Shown here: positions 8,143 to 17,159 of the stretch, one piece after another
Layout: each line of letters opens with the position of its first letter
Numbering within the stretch: the first letter of the stretch is position 1
Assembly: GCA_031426355.1 (NCBI GenBank)
Contig: JANPLD010000027.1
Span: forward strand, 1-64,000
Length of the DNA: 64,000 bases
Direction of reading: 5' to 3'
Source of the DNA: JANPLD01 sp031426355
GTDB taxonomy: Bacteria > Pseudomonadota > Alphaproteobacteria > Rickettsiales > UBA8987
Translations under genes and position numbers: made by a program
Notes under the pieces: model-generated
What the model was told of the DNA's origin: nothing
Databases searched by the model: none
Seen by the model: only the letters and a program-made list of their open reading frames with translations

Positions 8143-9147
8143 TTACCTTTTATCTTGTTTAATCGCGTCGGCAATCAAGCCTACGCTTGTCGCAAAGAAA
8201 GTGGACTTATTCCATTGCATGATATTTTCAAAATTCCTGTACACAAGATAAACTTCTTTCATATTACCTTTATCGCCATCAACATCTATAAGTGATGCGC
8301 TGTAGCTACTATCTGGTAATGTTTTAGGATCAAGAGGTTTTACACCGAGCTTCAACCATTCAGATATGGTTCTCTTAGGTTTATCTCTGCCAAGTAGTGC
8401 TTTGTTAAAATTACTTTTTACTATGACCCTTGTTCCCCAAGTCACATTATGTTGCCAGCCGAGACTACTCAGGTAATTTGCGGCGGAAGCAAATACGTCA
8501 TCTCTTGTATTCCAGATATCTTTTCTACCATCTTTGTTGAAATCAACCGCATGCTTTATAAATGTTGACGGCATAAACTGAGATTGTCCCATGGCGCCTG
8601 CCCATGAGCCTTTGAAATCTTCAGGTGTTACATGCTTTTGGTCTAATATCTCCATTGAGTGCATAAGTTCGGCTTTAAAGAATTCACTCCTTCTGCCTTC
8701 ATAAGCTAAGGTTGCAAGGCAGCGCGGAATATAGAAATCACCTGTATAAGTGCCGAAATTGGTCTCAATTCCCCATAGGGCCACAATAAACTCTTTCTGT
8801 ACGCCAAATTCTTTTTCAACCCTGTCAAGTAGGGCATAATTTTCTTTCAGGAGCTTTCTGCCTGTATCAATGCGGGTTTGTGAAACTGCTTTCGCTTTGT
8901 AATTTTCGAATCTATAGTCAGGGTTACGCTCAACCTGTTTGTTATCAAGGTCTATAACGGTCTGATTGAGGGTGATATCTTTGAACGCACCTTCCAATGT
9001 TGCAGATGAGATACCTTTCTGGCGGGCTTCTTGCTTAAAGATATCGAGCCATTTTAAAAAGCCTTCCTGAGTCAGGTTTGCCTCGCTATGCTGAGAGCAG
9101 CTTGATATAAGGATAGTAAAAAGTAATAGCGTAAAAAGTTTTTTCAT
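8143..9147 (-). CDS. mltB: MltB-family lytic murein transglycosylase
   Basis: Cleaves the MurNAc-GlcNAc bond of peptidoglycan, leaving anhydro-MurNAc ends. The 334-residue protein is a lipoprotein (lipobox SSC, Cys17). The catalytic glutamate is E128 in ALWGIETNFG, and the family block WAGAMGQSQFMPSTF follows near residue 190, then DVFASAANYL. It is the first gene of the envelope operon. The start codon is only 17 bases from the divergent egsA-like gene, and no good ribosome binding site is visible upstream of the ATG. Confidence 0.92.
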   Translation of the reverse strand: MKKLFTLLLFTILISSCSQHSEANLTQEGFLKWLDIFKQEARQKGISSATLEGAFKDITLNQTVIDLDNKQVERNPDYRFENYKAKAVSQTRIDTGRKLLKENYALLDRVEKEFGVQKEFIVALWGIETNFGTYTGDFYIPRCLATLAYEGRRSEFFKAELMHSMEILDQKHVTPEDFKGSWAGAMGQSQFMPSTFIKHAVDFNKDGRKDIWNTRDDVFASAANYLSSLGWQHNVTWGTRVIVKSNFNKALLGRDKPKRTISEWLKLGVKPLDPKTLPDSSYSASLIDVDGDKGNMKEVYLVYRNFENIMQWNKSTFFATSVGLIADAIKQDKR

Positions 9148-9164
9148 AAGGAATTTATTTAGCG

Positions 9165-10481
9165 ATGAAAAATAATATCATCAATAGTTTAATAAACGGT
9201 GAAATAAAAATTCCCAAAGAATTATCGGGGAATGTGATAACGACAAAAAAAGTTGAAATATCATCAGGTGCTATAAAACAAATTCCTGCTTTCATCAAAG
9301 AAAATTTTGCTTCAAAAAAACCATTCAAGATTGCCATCATAAGTGATGATAATACTCATGTTGTTGCTGGCGCTGCTTTAGAAGCATTGCTTGCATGCGA
9401 AAAACAATTTGAAGTTTACTCGGTTGTAATACCTGAAAATGTTGATGCGGATATTGAGAATGTAAATTTGATCTCTGCTTACTGTGATTCATGTGATCTT
9501 GTTATTTCAGTAGGTTCAGGAACAATGAATGATCTTTGCAAATATTCATCCTTTACTAAAAAGAAAAATTATATCACCGTTCCAACAGCTCCTTCGGTAA
9601 ATGGATATACATCTTCTACCGCTTCAATAAGTGAAGGCGGACTAAAAAAATCACTCAAGGCACATTTGCCGATCGCAGTATTTATGGATGTCGATATTAT
9701 GGTGGATGCACCGGAACGTCTGATAATATCAGGGTTTGGGGATTCCCTTGCGCGTTCTACAGCAAGGGCTGACTGGCTGCTTTCAAATTTTATATTCGGA
9801 ACACCTTACAGTGAATTTGTTTTTGATATACTTGCAGAGGATGAAGAATTTATCTTCGCAAATCCTGAAAAAATAATTGATAGGGATTATCTTGGGATTG
9901 AAGCTTTATGCAGGTTGCTAATTTTATCCGGGTTCGGGATGCATTTGGCCGGTTCTTCTGCTCCGGCAAGTCAGGCTGAACATCTTATCGCACATTATGT
10001 TGAATCTATTTTTGGTGAGGAAGTTCCGCATACTTATCATGGGGAGCAGATAGCTGTTACCTCAGTTGCAGTTGCAAAACTTCAGGAGAGGATATTGGCT
10101 TTAGATGAAGTTCAGATATCTCCAATAATCCTCACGGAAAAACCCCTTCTAAAATATTTCGGGGAAGAGAAGGGAACGCAATTACTTCTTGAAGTTATGC
10201 AGAAGCAGATAGGTGAGGGTAAATGTGAGGAAGTGAATAAAAAATTCAAAGCAGAATGGAAAAATCTTAAAGCTTCCATATTAGAAAATTATATCACTTC
10301 AAAACAAATGGAAGATGCCCTTAGAAAACTTAAAGGGCCATATACTTATAAGCATCTCGGTTGGAATCATGAACAATTCGCCGCTGCATTTAATAACTGT
10401 ATTTATCTCCGTAACCGTTTTACCTTCCTTGACCTTGCGGTGGGAATGAGAGGGCAGTTTGAGGGTGTGGATAAAACCTAA
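9165..10481 (+). CDS. egsA: sn-Glycerol-1-phosphate dehydrogenase family protein (EgsA/AraM-like)
   Basis: A 438-residue member of the iron-type alcohol dehydrogenase/DHQ synthase superfamily, closest in motif to G1P dehydrogenases. These reduce DHAP to sn-glycerol-1-phosphate, the archaeal lipid stereoisomer; B. subtilis AraM is a characterised bacterial case. Visible motifs are the nucleotide-binding GSGTMNDLCKY (from about 117), PTAPSVNGYTSSTASI (140-155), and the metal ligands D193 (GFGDSLAR), H273 (QAEHLIAHY) and H292 (HTYHGEQ). It is divergent from mltB and ends exactly where the convergent lysC ends. The C-terminus is about 40-50 residues longer than minimal family members. Substrate use in this organism is inference. 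Confidence 0.8.
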   Translation: MKNNIINSLINGEIKIPKELSGNVITTKKVEISSGAIKQIPAFIKENFASKKPFKIAIISDDNTHVVAGAALEALLACEKQFEVYSVVIPENVDADIENVNLISAYCDSCDLVISVGSGTMNDLCKYSSFTKKKNYITVPTAPSVNGYTSSTASISEGGLKKSLKAHLPIAVFMDVDIMVDAPERLIISGFGDSLARSTARADWLLSNFIFGTPYSEFVFDILAEDEEFIFANPEKIIDRDYLGIEALCRLLILSGFGMHLAGSSAPASQAEHLIAHYVESIFGEEVPHTYHGEQIAVTSVAVAKLQERILALDEVQISPIILTEKPLLKYFGEEKGTQLLLEVMQKQIGEGKCEEVNKKFKAEWKNLKASILENYITSKQMEDALRKLKGPYTYKHLGWNHEQFAAAFNNCIYLRNRFTFLDLAVGMRGQFEGVDKT

Positions 10482-11720
10482 TTACTTCGCATCAAGCCCG
10501 AAAGCTGTATGTAGGCTTCTCATGGCAAGTTCGAGATATTCTTCGTCGATAAGGACACTTATTTTGATCTCGGAAGTTGCGATGACGGCTATGTTTACGC
10601 CTTTTGCGGCGAGTGTCTCAAACATTTTAGAGGCTATGCCTGCGTGGGATCTCATACCTACGCCGATAAGGGAGACTTTAACAACGGTGTCATCTTTGAA
10701 GATCTTGTCAAATTTGATGCCGGATTTAGTAAGGATGTCTTCAGTTTTTGAAATATCAGTTTTGCCAACTGTGAAGGTAAGGTCAGCAGTTTTATCGCCT
10801 TTGCCAACGTTCTGAACGATCATATCAACGCTGATACCCGCATTCGCAAGTGGTGTAAATATTTTAGCAGCAATACCAGGAGTGTTCTCAACGCCTTCAA
10901 CGGTTATCTGCGCGTCATTTTTACTGTATGTTACGCCTGTTACTACTCTTCTTTCCATAACTTCTTCCTCCTCGACCAGGAATGTACCTTCCTTATCGTC
11001 AAAACTTGATAAAACTTGTGTCCTTACTTTGTAAACCATTGCTAGTTCTACGCATCTCGAATGCAGAACCTTTGCGCCGAGTGATGCCATTTCCAGAACT
11101 TCCTCATAACCGATCTTTTTAAGCTTACGGGCTTTTGGAACTATACGCGGGTCACAGGTATATACGCCGTCCACATCGGTATAGATATCGCACTGATCAG
11201 CTTTTATTGCAGCTGCTATTGCAACGGCTGAAGTATCAGAGCCACCGCGGCCCAGGGTTGTCATTCTTCTGTCTTCAGGTTTGTCAGCGATAGTAACACC
11301 TTGGAAACCCGGAATTACAACAACGTAGCCTTCTTTTAAATTTTGTTTGATCCTTTCAGAGTCAATATCTTCAATCCTAGCTTTGGAGAAATTATCATCA
11401 GTTAATATCGGGCATTGCCATGAAAGCATTGAGCGTGCCTTGATACCTGCATTCTGAAGTGCCATTGCAAGCAGGCCAATAGTAACTTGTTCACCTGATG
11501 AAACAACTACATCATATTCAGCAAGGGCTTCTGGTGTCAGCATGGGACTGAGTTCTTCACAAAAGCCAACAAGGCGATTTGTTTCGCCGCTCATTGCAGA
11601 TAAAACCACCACGACCTGATTGCCTTTATCCAGTTCTTTTTTGACTTTAGTGACAACATTCTTTATGCGCTCTGTAGAGCCGACTGAAGTGCCGCCAAAT
11701 TTCTGTACAATTAAAGCCAT
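10482..11720 (-). CDS. lysC: Aspartate kinase
   Basis: Phosphorylates L-aspartate, the first step toward lysine, threonine, methionine and meso-diaminopimelate. The 412-residue monofunctional type starts with the KFGGTSVG motif (7-14). VVSSGEQV, TTLGRGGSDTSAVA and the YTDVDGVYTCDPR block complete the kinase domain. Two C-terminal ACT domains (about 268-412) are the usual site of lysine/threonine feedback. There is no fused homoserine dehydrogenase. The ATG is at 11720 with a 74-base divergent spacer to the glycosyltransferase gene. Confidence 0.96.
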   Translation of the reverse strand: MALIVQKFGGTSVGSTERIKNVVTKVKKELDKGNQVVVVLSAMSGETNRLVGFCEELSPMLTPEALAEYDVVVSSGEQVTIGLLAMALQNAGIKARSMLSWQCPILTDDNFSKARIEDIDSERIKQNLKEGYVVVIPGFQGVTIADKPEDRRMTTLGRGGSDTSAVAIAAAIKADQCDIYTDVDGVYTCDPRIVPKARKLKKIGYEEVLEMASLGAKVLHSRCVELAMVYKVRTQVLSSFDDKEGTFLVEEEEVMERRVVTGVTYSKNDAQITVEGVENTPGIAAKIFTPLANAGISVDMIVQNVGKGDKTADLTFTVGKTDISKTEDILTKSGIKFDKIFKDDTVVKVSLIGVGMRSHAGIASKMFETLAAKGVNIAVIATSEIKISVLIDEEYLELAMRSLHTAFGLDAK

Positions 11721-11800
11721 TAGTAACTATATTAATTTCGCAGGCTCAATATAGGATTTATCGCGGTATATCAACAGAAAATGTTAAAAATATAGTGAGT

Positions 11801-13279
11801 ATGGAGACGAAAGAAAAATTTTCCAAGCTGGCGAAGATCAACCCGTTTTACCGCAATCTGATCTCATCCAATTTCAGGATACCACCGCTCGGGTTTGCTA
11901 ATGCTGCCCTTACGCCATTAATGCAGGTTTTGAACGAGGCCATGGGTAAGGAAGGTGAGGAGAGTTTTAAATTATTATCTGATAGATTGGATTCAGTTGA
12001 TTTTGGAAATTCAAATGAGGCGCAAGCGCTTAAAATGCTGGCTAAATGCCTACTGATGTATAACTGCTTTGGTGGCAGGCAAAACAGATATCAAAATAAA
12101 CATGAGCTTTCTGAATGTTCTGTTGAAATCAGAAAATATGAAGCTGAGGTTTTAAAATTATTTCCTGACAATACTGATCTGCTACTTAATTTTGCGTTAT
12201 TCAATATTTCTATGAAAAATACTGAATGTGCGGTTGAATTGTTAAATAAGGTCATTTCAATAAATCCTGAAGATCCAAATGCAAATGCATCCCTTGCTTT
12301 TATTTATACGGTGGAAGAAATATGGGATAAGGGTGAATTTTTTGCGAGGAAAACATTAAAGCTCGGACTTGAGACCAAGGAATCCAAAATGTTTGAGATG
12401 TGCCTTTCTGCCTGTACTTTTAACCAAGGGAAAAAAGTTGAAGGCAGCACTGATTTCTCAATGTTATATGATGATCATAGTTTGAATATTGATGAGAAAA
12501 TAAAATATCTTCCGCAAGTAAATCTAAAAGATTTTGACCATTCTTCCCATGATAAACCAATAATATTTATTCCCTGTGACGGGAAATATTTTTTGATCCA
12601 TGGGATAGCATTAGTCCTTTCCATCTTTGAAACCAATCAGGGTTGTGTGATTCACCTGCATATAATGAATCCTCTGCCGCAAATAGAAAATATACTGGAA
12701 AACTTAAGGTCAAAAGCGGATAATATTAAAATATTTTATTCATCTGAAATAGGTGACGTAAATTTTTATGGTGGCCCGAGTATTTATTATGCGGGTCTTC
12801 GCTTGGTCCGGCTTTATCAGTTGCTATCTTTAAACCCGAACAGGATATCATGGATAGATGTGGATTCACTTATCAGAAAAGATATTGGGCAAATAAAAGG
12901 AATTAATGATCATGATCTGACAATATCACTTTTTGATAATGGTATTACGCCTTACTGGGAAAAGGTAAACTGCGCGTTTTTTACCTGCAAAAGAACACCT
13001 GAAATGCTTGATTTCTTTAGAAAGATAGCACTATTTGCGATAGTGAATAATAAGAAGAAAACGTATTATTGGTTTTCTGGCCAGTTATTTATTGCAATGC
13101 TCTTTGATAAGATGCGCGATAAGCTGGATATCAATCTGACAGATGATAAAGTATGCTATGATACTTCCCATGATGAGGATTCAGTTGTGTGGGGTGTGAT
13201 GAATGAAAAAACAGGCAGCAGCAAATTCAATGATTATAAGCAGTCGTTTCTTGATAAATATGGAATAAAATTGCAGTAG
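11801..13279 (+). CDS. TPR-containing putative glycosyltransferase
   Basis: A roughly 492-residue soluble protein in two parts. The first third contains helix pairs of TPR type around residues 120-195 (DLLLNFALFNISMKNTECA, then NPEDPNANASLAFIY). From about residue 245 a GT-A-like domain begins with IIFIPCDGKYFLIHGIALV and contains a WIDVDSL acidic triad near 350 that could bind the metal of a sugar nucleotide, resembling GT8-type enzymes. A GTG six bases upstream (11795) is an alternative start. It is convergent with wecE, the stops being directly adjacent, and a sugar-modification role with that neighbour is plausible. Family and substrate are inferred. Confidence 0.6.
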   Translation: METKEKFSKLAKINPFYRNLISSNFRIPPLGFANAALTPLMQVLNEAMGKEGEESFKLLSDRLDSVDFGNSNEAQALKMLAKCLLMYNCFGGRQNRYQNKHELSECSVEIRKYEAEVLKLFPDNTDLLLNFALFNISMKNTECAVELLNKVISINPEDPNANASLAFIYTVEEIWDKGEFFARKTLKLGLETKESKMFEMCLSACTFNQGKKVEGSTDFSMLYDDHSLNIDEKIKYLPQVNLKDFDHSSHDKPIIFIPCDGKYFLIHGIALVLSIFETNQGCVIHLHIMNPLPQIENILENLRSKADNIKIFYSSEIGDVNFYGGPSIYYAGLRLVRLYQLLSLNPNRISWIDVDSLIRKDIGQIKGINDHDLTISLFDNGITPYWEKVNCAFFTCKRTPEMLDFFRKIALFAIVNNKKKTYYWFSGQLFIAMLFDKMRDKLDINLTDDKVCYDTSHDEDSVVWGVMNEKTGSSKFNDYKQSFLDKYGIKLQ

Positions 13280-14422
13280 TTATTTTTTGTAAAATTCTTT
13301 AACTGCATCAACAACTCTTTTGGTATCTGATAATTCCATATTATAGAATAAAGGTAGGCGTAGTAATCTTTCACTTTCAATTGTTGTGTAGTTGTCTTCA
13401 CCAGTAAACTTTGCATATTTTAATCCGCCCGGTGAGGAGTGCAGGGGAACATAGTGAAAGACCGTATAAATATTTTTTGATTTCATGAAGTCGATAAGTT
13501 CACTTCTTTCATCAATATCTTTTGTTTTAATGAAAAATATATGTGAGTTATGTTTGCATTCTGATGGCGCAAAAGGGAGTTCTACTTTTTTCTGTTTTGC
13601 AAGTTCCTGTAAACCCTCATTATAAATATCCCATATTTCGCGGCGCTTTTTATCTATCTTGTCTGAGTCTTCCAATTGTGCGTAGAGATAAGCGGCGTTA
13701 AGTTCACTCATTACATAAGAAGAGCCGACATCAACCCAGGTGTATTTATCAACCTGTCCACGTAAGAAGCGATTGCGGTTTGTGCCTTTCTGGTGGATGA
13801 TTTCTGCGCGTTCAGTATAATTCTTGTTATTTATTATCAGCGCTCCACCTTCACCTGAGGTATAATTTTTAGTTTCGTGGAAGCTGAATGTAGCAAAATC
13901 TCCAAAGCTTCCGAGCGGTTTATTTTTATAGCTGCTTTTTACGGCCTGAGCGGCATCTTCAATTAATATGAGGTTATGCTTTTTTGCGATACCTATAATT
14001 TTTTCCATATCGCACGAAACTCCGCCGTAATGCATTATTACTATTGCTTTGGTTTTATCGGTAATAGCGTTTTCGATCAGGGTCTCATCAATATTCATGG
14101 TGAGCGGGTTGATATCAACAAAGACTGGTTTTCCGCCATGAAGTACAAATGCATTTGCAGTACTTACAAAAGTGTAAGAGGGCATTATTATCTCGTCGCC
14201 TTTTTCAAGATTCAGTAGCAGAGCGATTATTTCTAGAGCGTGCGTGCAACTTCCAGTGAGTAATACCTTATCGCAGCCGATATTCTGTTTGAACCATTCT
14301 TCGCATCTCTTAACAAATACGCCGTTTCCTGAGATTCCTGTGAGATTAGTGATAGCCTCACTAAGATAGGCGAATTCCTTACCTAAAAATGCAGGTCTGT
14401 TGAAGTAGATAGGGTTATTCAT
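13280..14422 (-). CDS. wecE: dTDP-4-amino-4,6-dideoxygalactose transaminase (WecE/RffA type)
   Basis: A PLP enzyme of the DegT/DnrJ/EryC1/StrS family that aminates dTDP-4-keto-6-deoxyglucose, giving dTDP-Fuc4N for surface polysaccharides. The 380 residues follow E. coli WecE closely: PSYTFVSTANAFVL, TMNIDETLIE, IEDAAQ, the PLP lysine K185 in FSFHETKNYTSGEGG, and KGTNRNRFLRGQVDKYTW. It is four bases downstream of the methyltransferase gene on the same strand. With the neighbouring methyltransferase and glycosyltransferase it may form a small glycan-modification cluster (lipopolysaccharide or flagellin). The rest of the pathway is not in this window. Confidence 0.9.
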   Translation of the reverse strand: MNNPIYFNRPAFLGKEFAYLSEAITNLTGISGNGVFVKRCEEWFKQNIGCDKVLLTGSCTHALEIIALLLNLEKGDEIIMPSYTFVSTANAFVLHGGKPVFVDINPLTMNIDETLIENAITDKTKAIVIMHYGGVSCDMEKIIGIAKKHNLILIEDAAQAVKSSYKNKPLGSFGDFATFSFHETKNYTSGEGGALIINNKNYTERAEIIHQKGTNRNRFLRGQVDKYTWVDVGSSYVMSELNAAYLYAQLEDSDKIDKKRREIWDIYNEGLQELAKQKKVELPFAPSECKHNSHIFFIKTKDIDERSELIDFMKSKNIYTVFHYVPLHSSPGGLKYAKFTGEDNYTTIESERLLRLPLFYNMELSDTKRVVDAVKEFYKK

Positions 14423-14426
14423 ATCT

Positions 14427-15203
14427 CTATTTTGTAATTATATAGGCCTGCTGAATACCAAAGCCGCCACCGGAAAATTTCTGCTCGAGCTTATAGAATT
14501 CTTCATTTACCGGGCTTGAGTAATCTCCCCATGGAGTTTTTTCTGCATCAGTCATTTCACGCAGGAATCTGCTGCCTAAATAATATATTGAAGAGAAATC
14601 ATCATTGATAAAGTTCAGTTTTTTATCATTTAATAATTTTTCTAGTTTCTCTTTTTTAAGGTATCTGTTGAAATCATGCTCGGCCAATGGCGGCAGGTTT
14701 TTAAGGGCGCGAACTGAATTCAGTAAACATAAAGGTTCCCAGAAACCCTCAGAAAATATTATCTTTCCGCCTTTTTTTGTTACCCTGATACATTCTTCTA
14801 TTGCTTTGATCTGCTCTTCCCAGATCGGTAGATTTATTACTACTCTGGTAGTATAAGTTATATCAAAACTGTTATCAGGAAATTCAAGATTTAGAATATT
14901 ACCTTCGCTGAAATTTATTTCATTCCCAATGTTTTTTTCTTTTTTTGAGATGGCGGCGTGCTTTATCATCTCTGATGCGTAATCAATCCCGGTAAATTTT
15001 GCTGAAGGTTGTTTTGCAAATTGTGAGAAGGTCGAGTAGCCATTAGCGCAGCCAACATCAAGAATGTTATCACCGTTTTTTATATGTTTTGCGATAGTTT
15101 CTATTTCAAGTTCTATAGCGAACTTATCGCCCCAAGAAGCATAGTGGGAAGTGCCGTGGGTTTTGCCCTGATCGTTCCAGAATTTCTGTATGTGGTTAGA
15201 CAT
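14427..15203 (-). CDS. Class I SAM-dependent methyltransferase
   Basis: A 258-residue Rossmann-fold methyltransferase. Motif I is ILDVGCANGYST (about residues 48-59), followed by FTGIDYASEMI (motif II) and FDITYTTRVVINLP (post-I acidic region); KKGGKIIFSEGFWEPL is the motif III region. The substrate is unknown. The ATG overlaps the stop of the Sel1-like lipoprotein gene by one base (TAATG), and wecE starts four bases after it ends. The position suggests methylation of a sugar made by the wecE branch, which is inference. Confidence 0.8.
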   Translation of the reverse strand: MSNHIQKFWNDQGKTHGTSHYASWGDKFAIELEIETIAKHIKNGDNILDVGCANGYSTFSQFAKQPSAKFTGIDYASEMIKHAAISKKEKNIGNEINFSEGNILNLEFPDNSFDITYTTRVVINLPIWEEQIKAIEECIRVTKKGGKIIFSEGFWEPLCLLNSVRALKNLPPLAEHDFNRYLKKEKLEKLLNDKKLNFINDDFSSIYYLGSRFLREMTDAEKTPWGDYSSPVNEEFYKLEQKFSGGGFGIQQAYIITK

Positions 15204-15688
15204 TATCTAGTTAATTCACATGGTATATTAGGAAAATCAAGCAGCATTGCTTCAGCGTGGGCTCTTTCATTGGCATCAAGTTTAGGTTCAAGGTCATTTA
15301 TATACCAATCAACCTTTGGGTTACCGCCACCGCTTGCAAGTTTAAAATATGTGTAAGCTAAAGCTTCGTCGTAAGGAATTACCGTGCCTTCAGGCATGCC
15401 TTCGTTCAAATACATTTTGCCGATCTCAAACATGCTTGGTTTGTGCCAGCCTTGGGCGCCTTTACAAAAGTTATTTAAAGCGCTGGCATCATCTTTTACG
15501 GTTTCTTCGCCACAACAATTGAGCTTTCCGGCTTTGTAAGCTCCCTCTATATCGCCTTTACGAGCTGAAGTTTCCCAGAAGCTGCGTTTACTCTCGTTTT
15601 CTATCTTATGATAGATGTGGGGTATTCTGTCACATGAGGAGATTATCAAAACAACTGCCGCCAGGCCAGAGGCTATTGCAGCGCGCAT
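15203..15688 (-). CDS. Sel1-like repeat lipoprotein
   Basis: About 161 residues when started at the ATG at 15688, the start chosen here because it follows the leuB stop by 10 bases and gives a clean lipoprotein signal with lipobox ISSC. An upstream in-frame ATG at 15739 would overlap leuB by 41 bases and place charged residues before the signal. The mature part has two Sel1/TPR-like units (ARKGDIEGAYKAGKL and ALAYTYFKLASGGGNPK) with conserved Ala/Gly spacing. Sel1-like lipoproteins usually act as scaffolds; the specific role is unknown. It is coupled to the methyltransferase gene downstream. Confidence 0.65.
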   Translation of the reverse strand: MRAAIASGLAAVVLIISSCDRIPHIYHKIENESKRSFWETSARKGDIEGAYKAGKLNCCGEETVKDDASALNNFCKGAQGWHKPSMFEIGKMYLNEGMPEGTVIPYDEALAYTYFKLASGGGNPKVDWYINDLEPKLDANERAHAEAMLLDFPNIPCELTR

Positions 15689-15698
15689 TATCAGCGCT

Positions 15699-16793
15699 TT
15701 AGCTATATAACTGTTCGAGATTTTTGAGGATTTTATCACCTGCTTCTTCCGTACCTATTTTTGTGCATTTATCCTGCATGATATCCGCTGTACGGAAACC
15801 AGCTGCGAGGAATTTCTTAACCGCTGATTCAACGTTATCACCGGCTTCCTGCATATCAAAAGAATATTTGAACATCATGGCTAGAGAAAGGATAGTTGCG
15901 ATAGGGTTTGCGACATTTTTGCCAGCTATATCAGGTGCGCTACCATGGATAGGTTCATATAAAGCGTTACATTTGCCTTGGTTGGCATTTCCAAGTGACG
16001 CAGAGGGTAACATGCCGAGTGAGCCAGTTAACTGTGCTGCTTCATCAGAAAGAATATCACCGAAAATATTCCCGGTTACTATAACGTCAAACTGTTTAGG
16101 GTTGCGTATGAGCTGCATGGCGGCGTTATCAACATACATATGGCTAAGCTCAACATCTTTATATTCTGACTGGTGAACCTTTATAACCTCTTCACGCCAT
16201 AGTTCAGAACATGCAAGAACGTTAGCCTTATCAATTGAGCAAACCTTTTTGCCTCTTTTGCGGGCGAGGTCAAAAGCAACTTTCGCAACTCGTGTAACTT
16301 CATAATCGTAATAGATCATATTACTGTAACCTTTACGGCCTTCAGGCGTTTGCTCAATACCTTTTGGCTCACCAAAATAGACATCGCCGGTAAGTTCCCG
16401 GATTATCAGTATATCAAGGCCGGAGACCACTTCCTTCTTTAAAGTAGAGGCATCTGCAAGTTCGTCATAAACTATCGCGGGGCGAAGATTAGCAAAAAGC
16501 CCGAGATGCTTACGAATAGCAAGCAGGCCTTTTTCAGGGCGTATGGAGCTTTCAAGTTTGTCCCATTTAGGGCCGCCGACGGCGCCAAGTAATATTGCAT
16601 CAGCTTTTTCAGCTAGTTCCTGTGTCTGTTTAGGATAAGGGTTGCCGAATTCATCAATAGCAGCGCCGCCAAGGTTGGCATGAGTTATATTAAATATGTT
16701 CTTTTTCCTATTGAAGAACCCAAGTATCTTTTCTGCCTGTCTGGTAACTTCAGGGCCTATTCCATCGCCAGGCAATATAAGTATATTTTTCAT
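15699..16793 (-). CDS. leuB: 3-Isopropylmalate dehydrogenase
   Basis: Oxidises and decarboxylates 3-isopropylmalate in leucine synthesis. The 364 residues carry the family landmarks: LPGDGIGPEV at the N-terminus, RELTGDVYFGEPKG, the catalytic Lys in IDKANVL, the metal-binding VTGNIFGDILSDEAA, and LYEPIHGSAPDIAGKNVANP near the C-terminus. The ATG is at 16793. No leader peptide or attenuator is visible upstream, but a palindrome lies at 16825-16844. leuACD are not in the window. A leucine pathway gene argues against a highly reduced obligate parasite. Confidence 0.96.
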   Translation of the reverse strand: MKNILILPGDGIGPEVTRQAEKILGFFNRKKNIFNITHANLGGAAIDEFGNPYPKQTQELAEKADAILLGAVGGPKWDKLESSIRPEKGLLAIRKHLGLFANLRPAIVYDELADASTLKKEVVSGLDILIIRELTGDVYFGEPKGIEQTPEGRKGYSNMIYYDYEVTRVAKVAFDLARKRGKKVCSIDKANVLACSELWREEVIKVHQSEYKDVELSHMYVDNAAMQLIRNPKQFDVIVTGNIFGDILSDEAAQLTGSLGMLPSASLGNANQGKCNALYEPIHGSAPDIAGKNVANPIATILSLAMMFKYSFDMQEAGDNVESAVKKFLAAGFRTADIMQDKCTKIGTEEAGDKILKNLEQLYS

Positions 16794-16824
16794 TGATCCT
16801 AATTCTTCGGGTTAGCGAATTAAT

Positions 16825-16844
16825 ATTTTGTTATTTAACAAAAT
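16825..16844. promoter_or_regulatory. Perfect 9-bp inverted repeat upstream of leuB (possible operator)
   Basis: Arms ATTTTGTTA and TAACAAAAT are separated by two bases, 31 bases upstream of the leuB start codon. The symmetry and position fit a dimeric regulator site or overlap with the promoter. The AT-rich context makes chance occurrence possible, and no regulator is identified. Confidence 0.35.
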
Positions 16845-16920
16845 CAAATAGTTTATGATTGAATTTACCAATTATAAATTTATATACCTTTCTTAAGTTA
16901 GGCATTTAGCCATTTAAAAT

Positions 16921-16994
16921 GGCCGGTTAGCAAAGTGGTAATGCTCGGGATTGCAAATCCCGCATCAACAGTTCGATTCTGTTACCGGCCTCCA
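16921..16994 (+). tRNA. tRNA-Cys (anticodon GCA), CCA encoded
   Basis: The cloverleaf can be drawn by eye. A 7-bp acceptor stem pairs GGCCGGT with ACCGGCC. The anticodon stem is CGGGA/TCCCG with loop TTGCAAA, giving anticodon GCA. The T arm contains GTTCGATTC. The discriminator T is followed by an encoded CCA at 16992-16994. Its 3' side borders the integrase remnant, so it is the likely attachment site of that element. Confidence 0.95.
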
Positions 16995-17010
16995 TCTCTA
17001 GATATTCCTG

Positions 17011-17067
17011 AAGTCCACCGAAGTCCATAAAGTCCACTCTACCAGCCATTTATAAGTCCACCGAAGT
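17011..17067. repeat. Direct repeats between tRNA-Cys and the integrase gene
   Basis: The 14-mer AAGTCCACCGAAGT occurs at 17011-17024 and again at 17054-17067. Shorter AAGTCCA/AGTCCA echoes lie between them. Short direct repeats at this position fit integrase arm-type binding sites beside the attachment site in the tRNA 3' end. The assignment rests on position only. Confidence 0.5.
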
Positions 17068-17110
17068 ATTTTGAAGTTGATTGACATCCACAACTTTCGG
17101 GGGTATAAAT

Positions 17111-17159
17111 GGGGGTCTAAGTTGAATGCTTTAGACCCCCAACTAAAAATAGACCCCCA
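17111..17159. repeat. Inverted repeat and extra half-copy just upstream of the integrase start
   Basis: GGGGGTCTAA (17111-17120) and its exact complement TTAGACCCCC (17131-17140) flank a 10-base loop. A further AGACCCCCA lies at 17151-17159 and runs into the ATG. This could be an autoregulatory or accessory site for the integrase. A related G-rich block recurs at 18492-18513. Confidence 0.45.

Noticed and set aside
11721..11800. Lysine riboswitch in front of lysC
   Set aside because: The divergent spacer is only about 75 bases, too short for the roughly 170-nt lysine aptamer.
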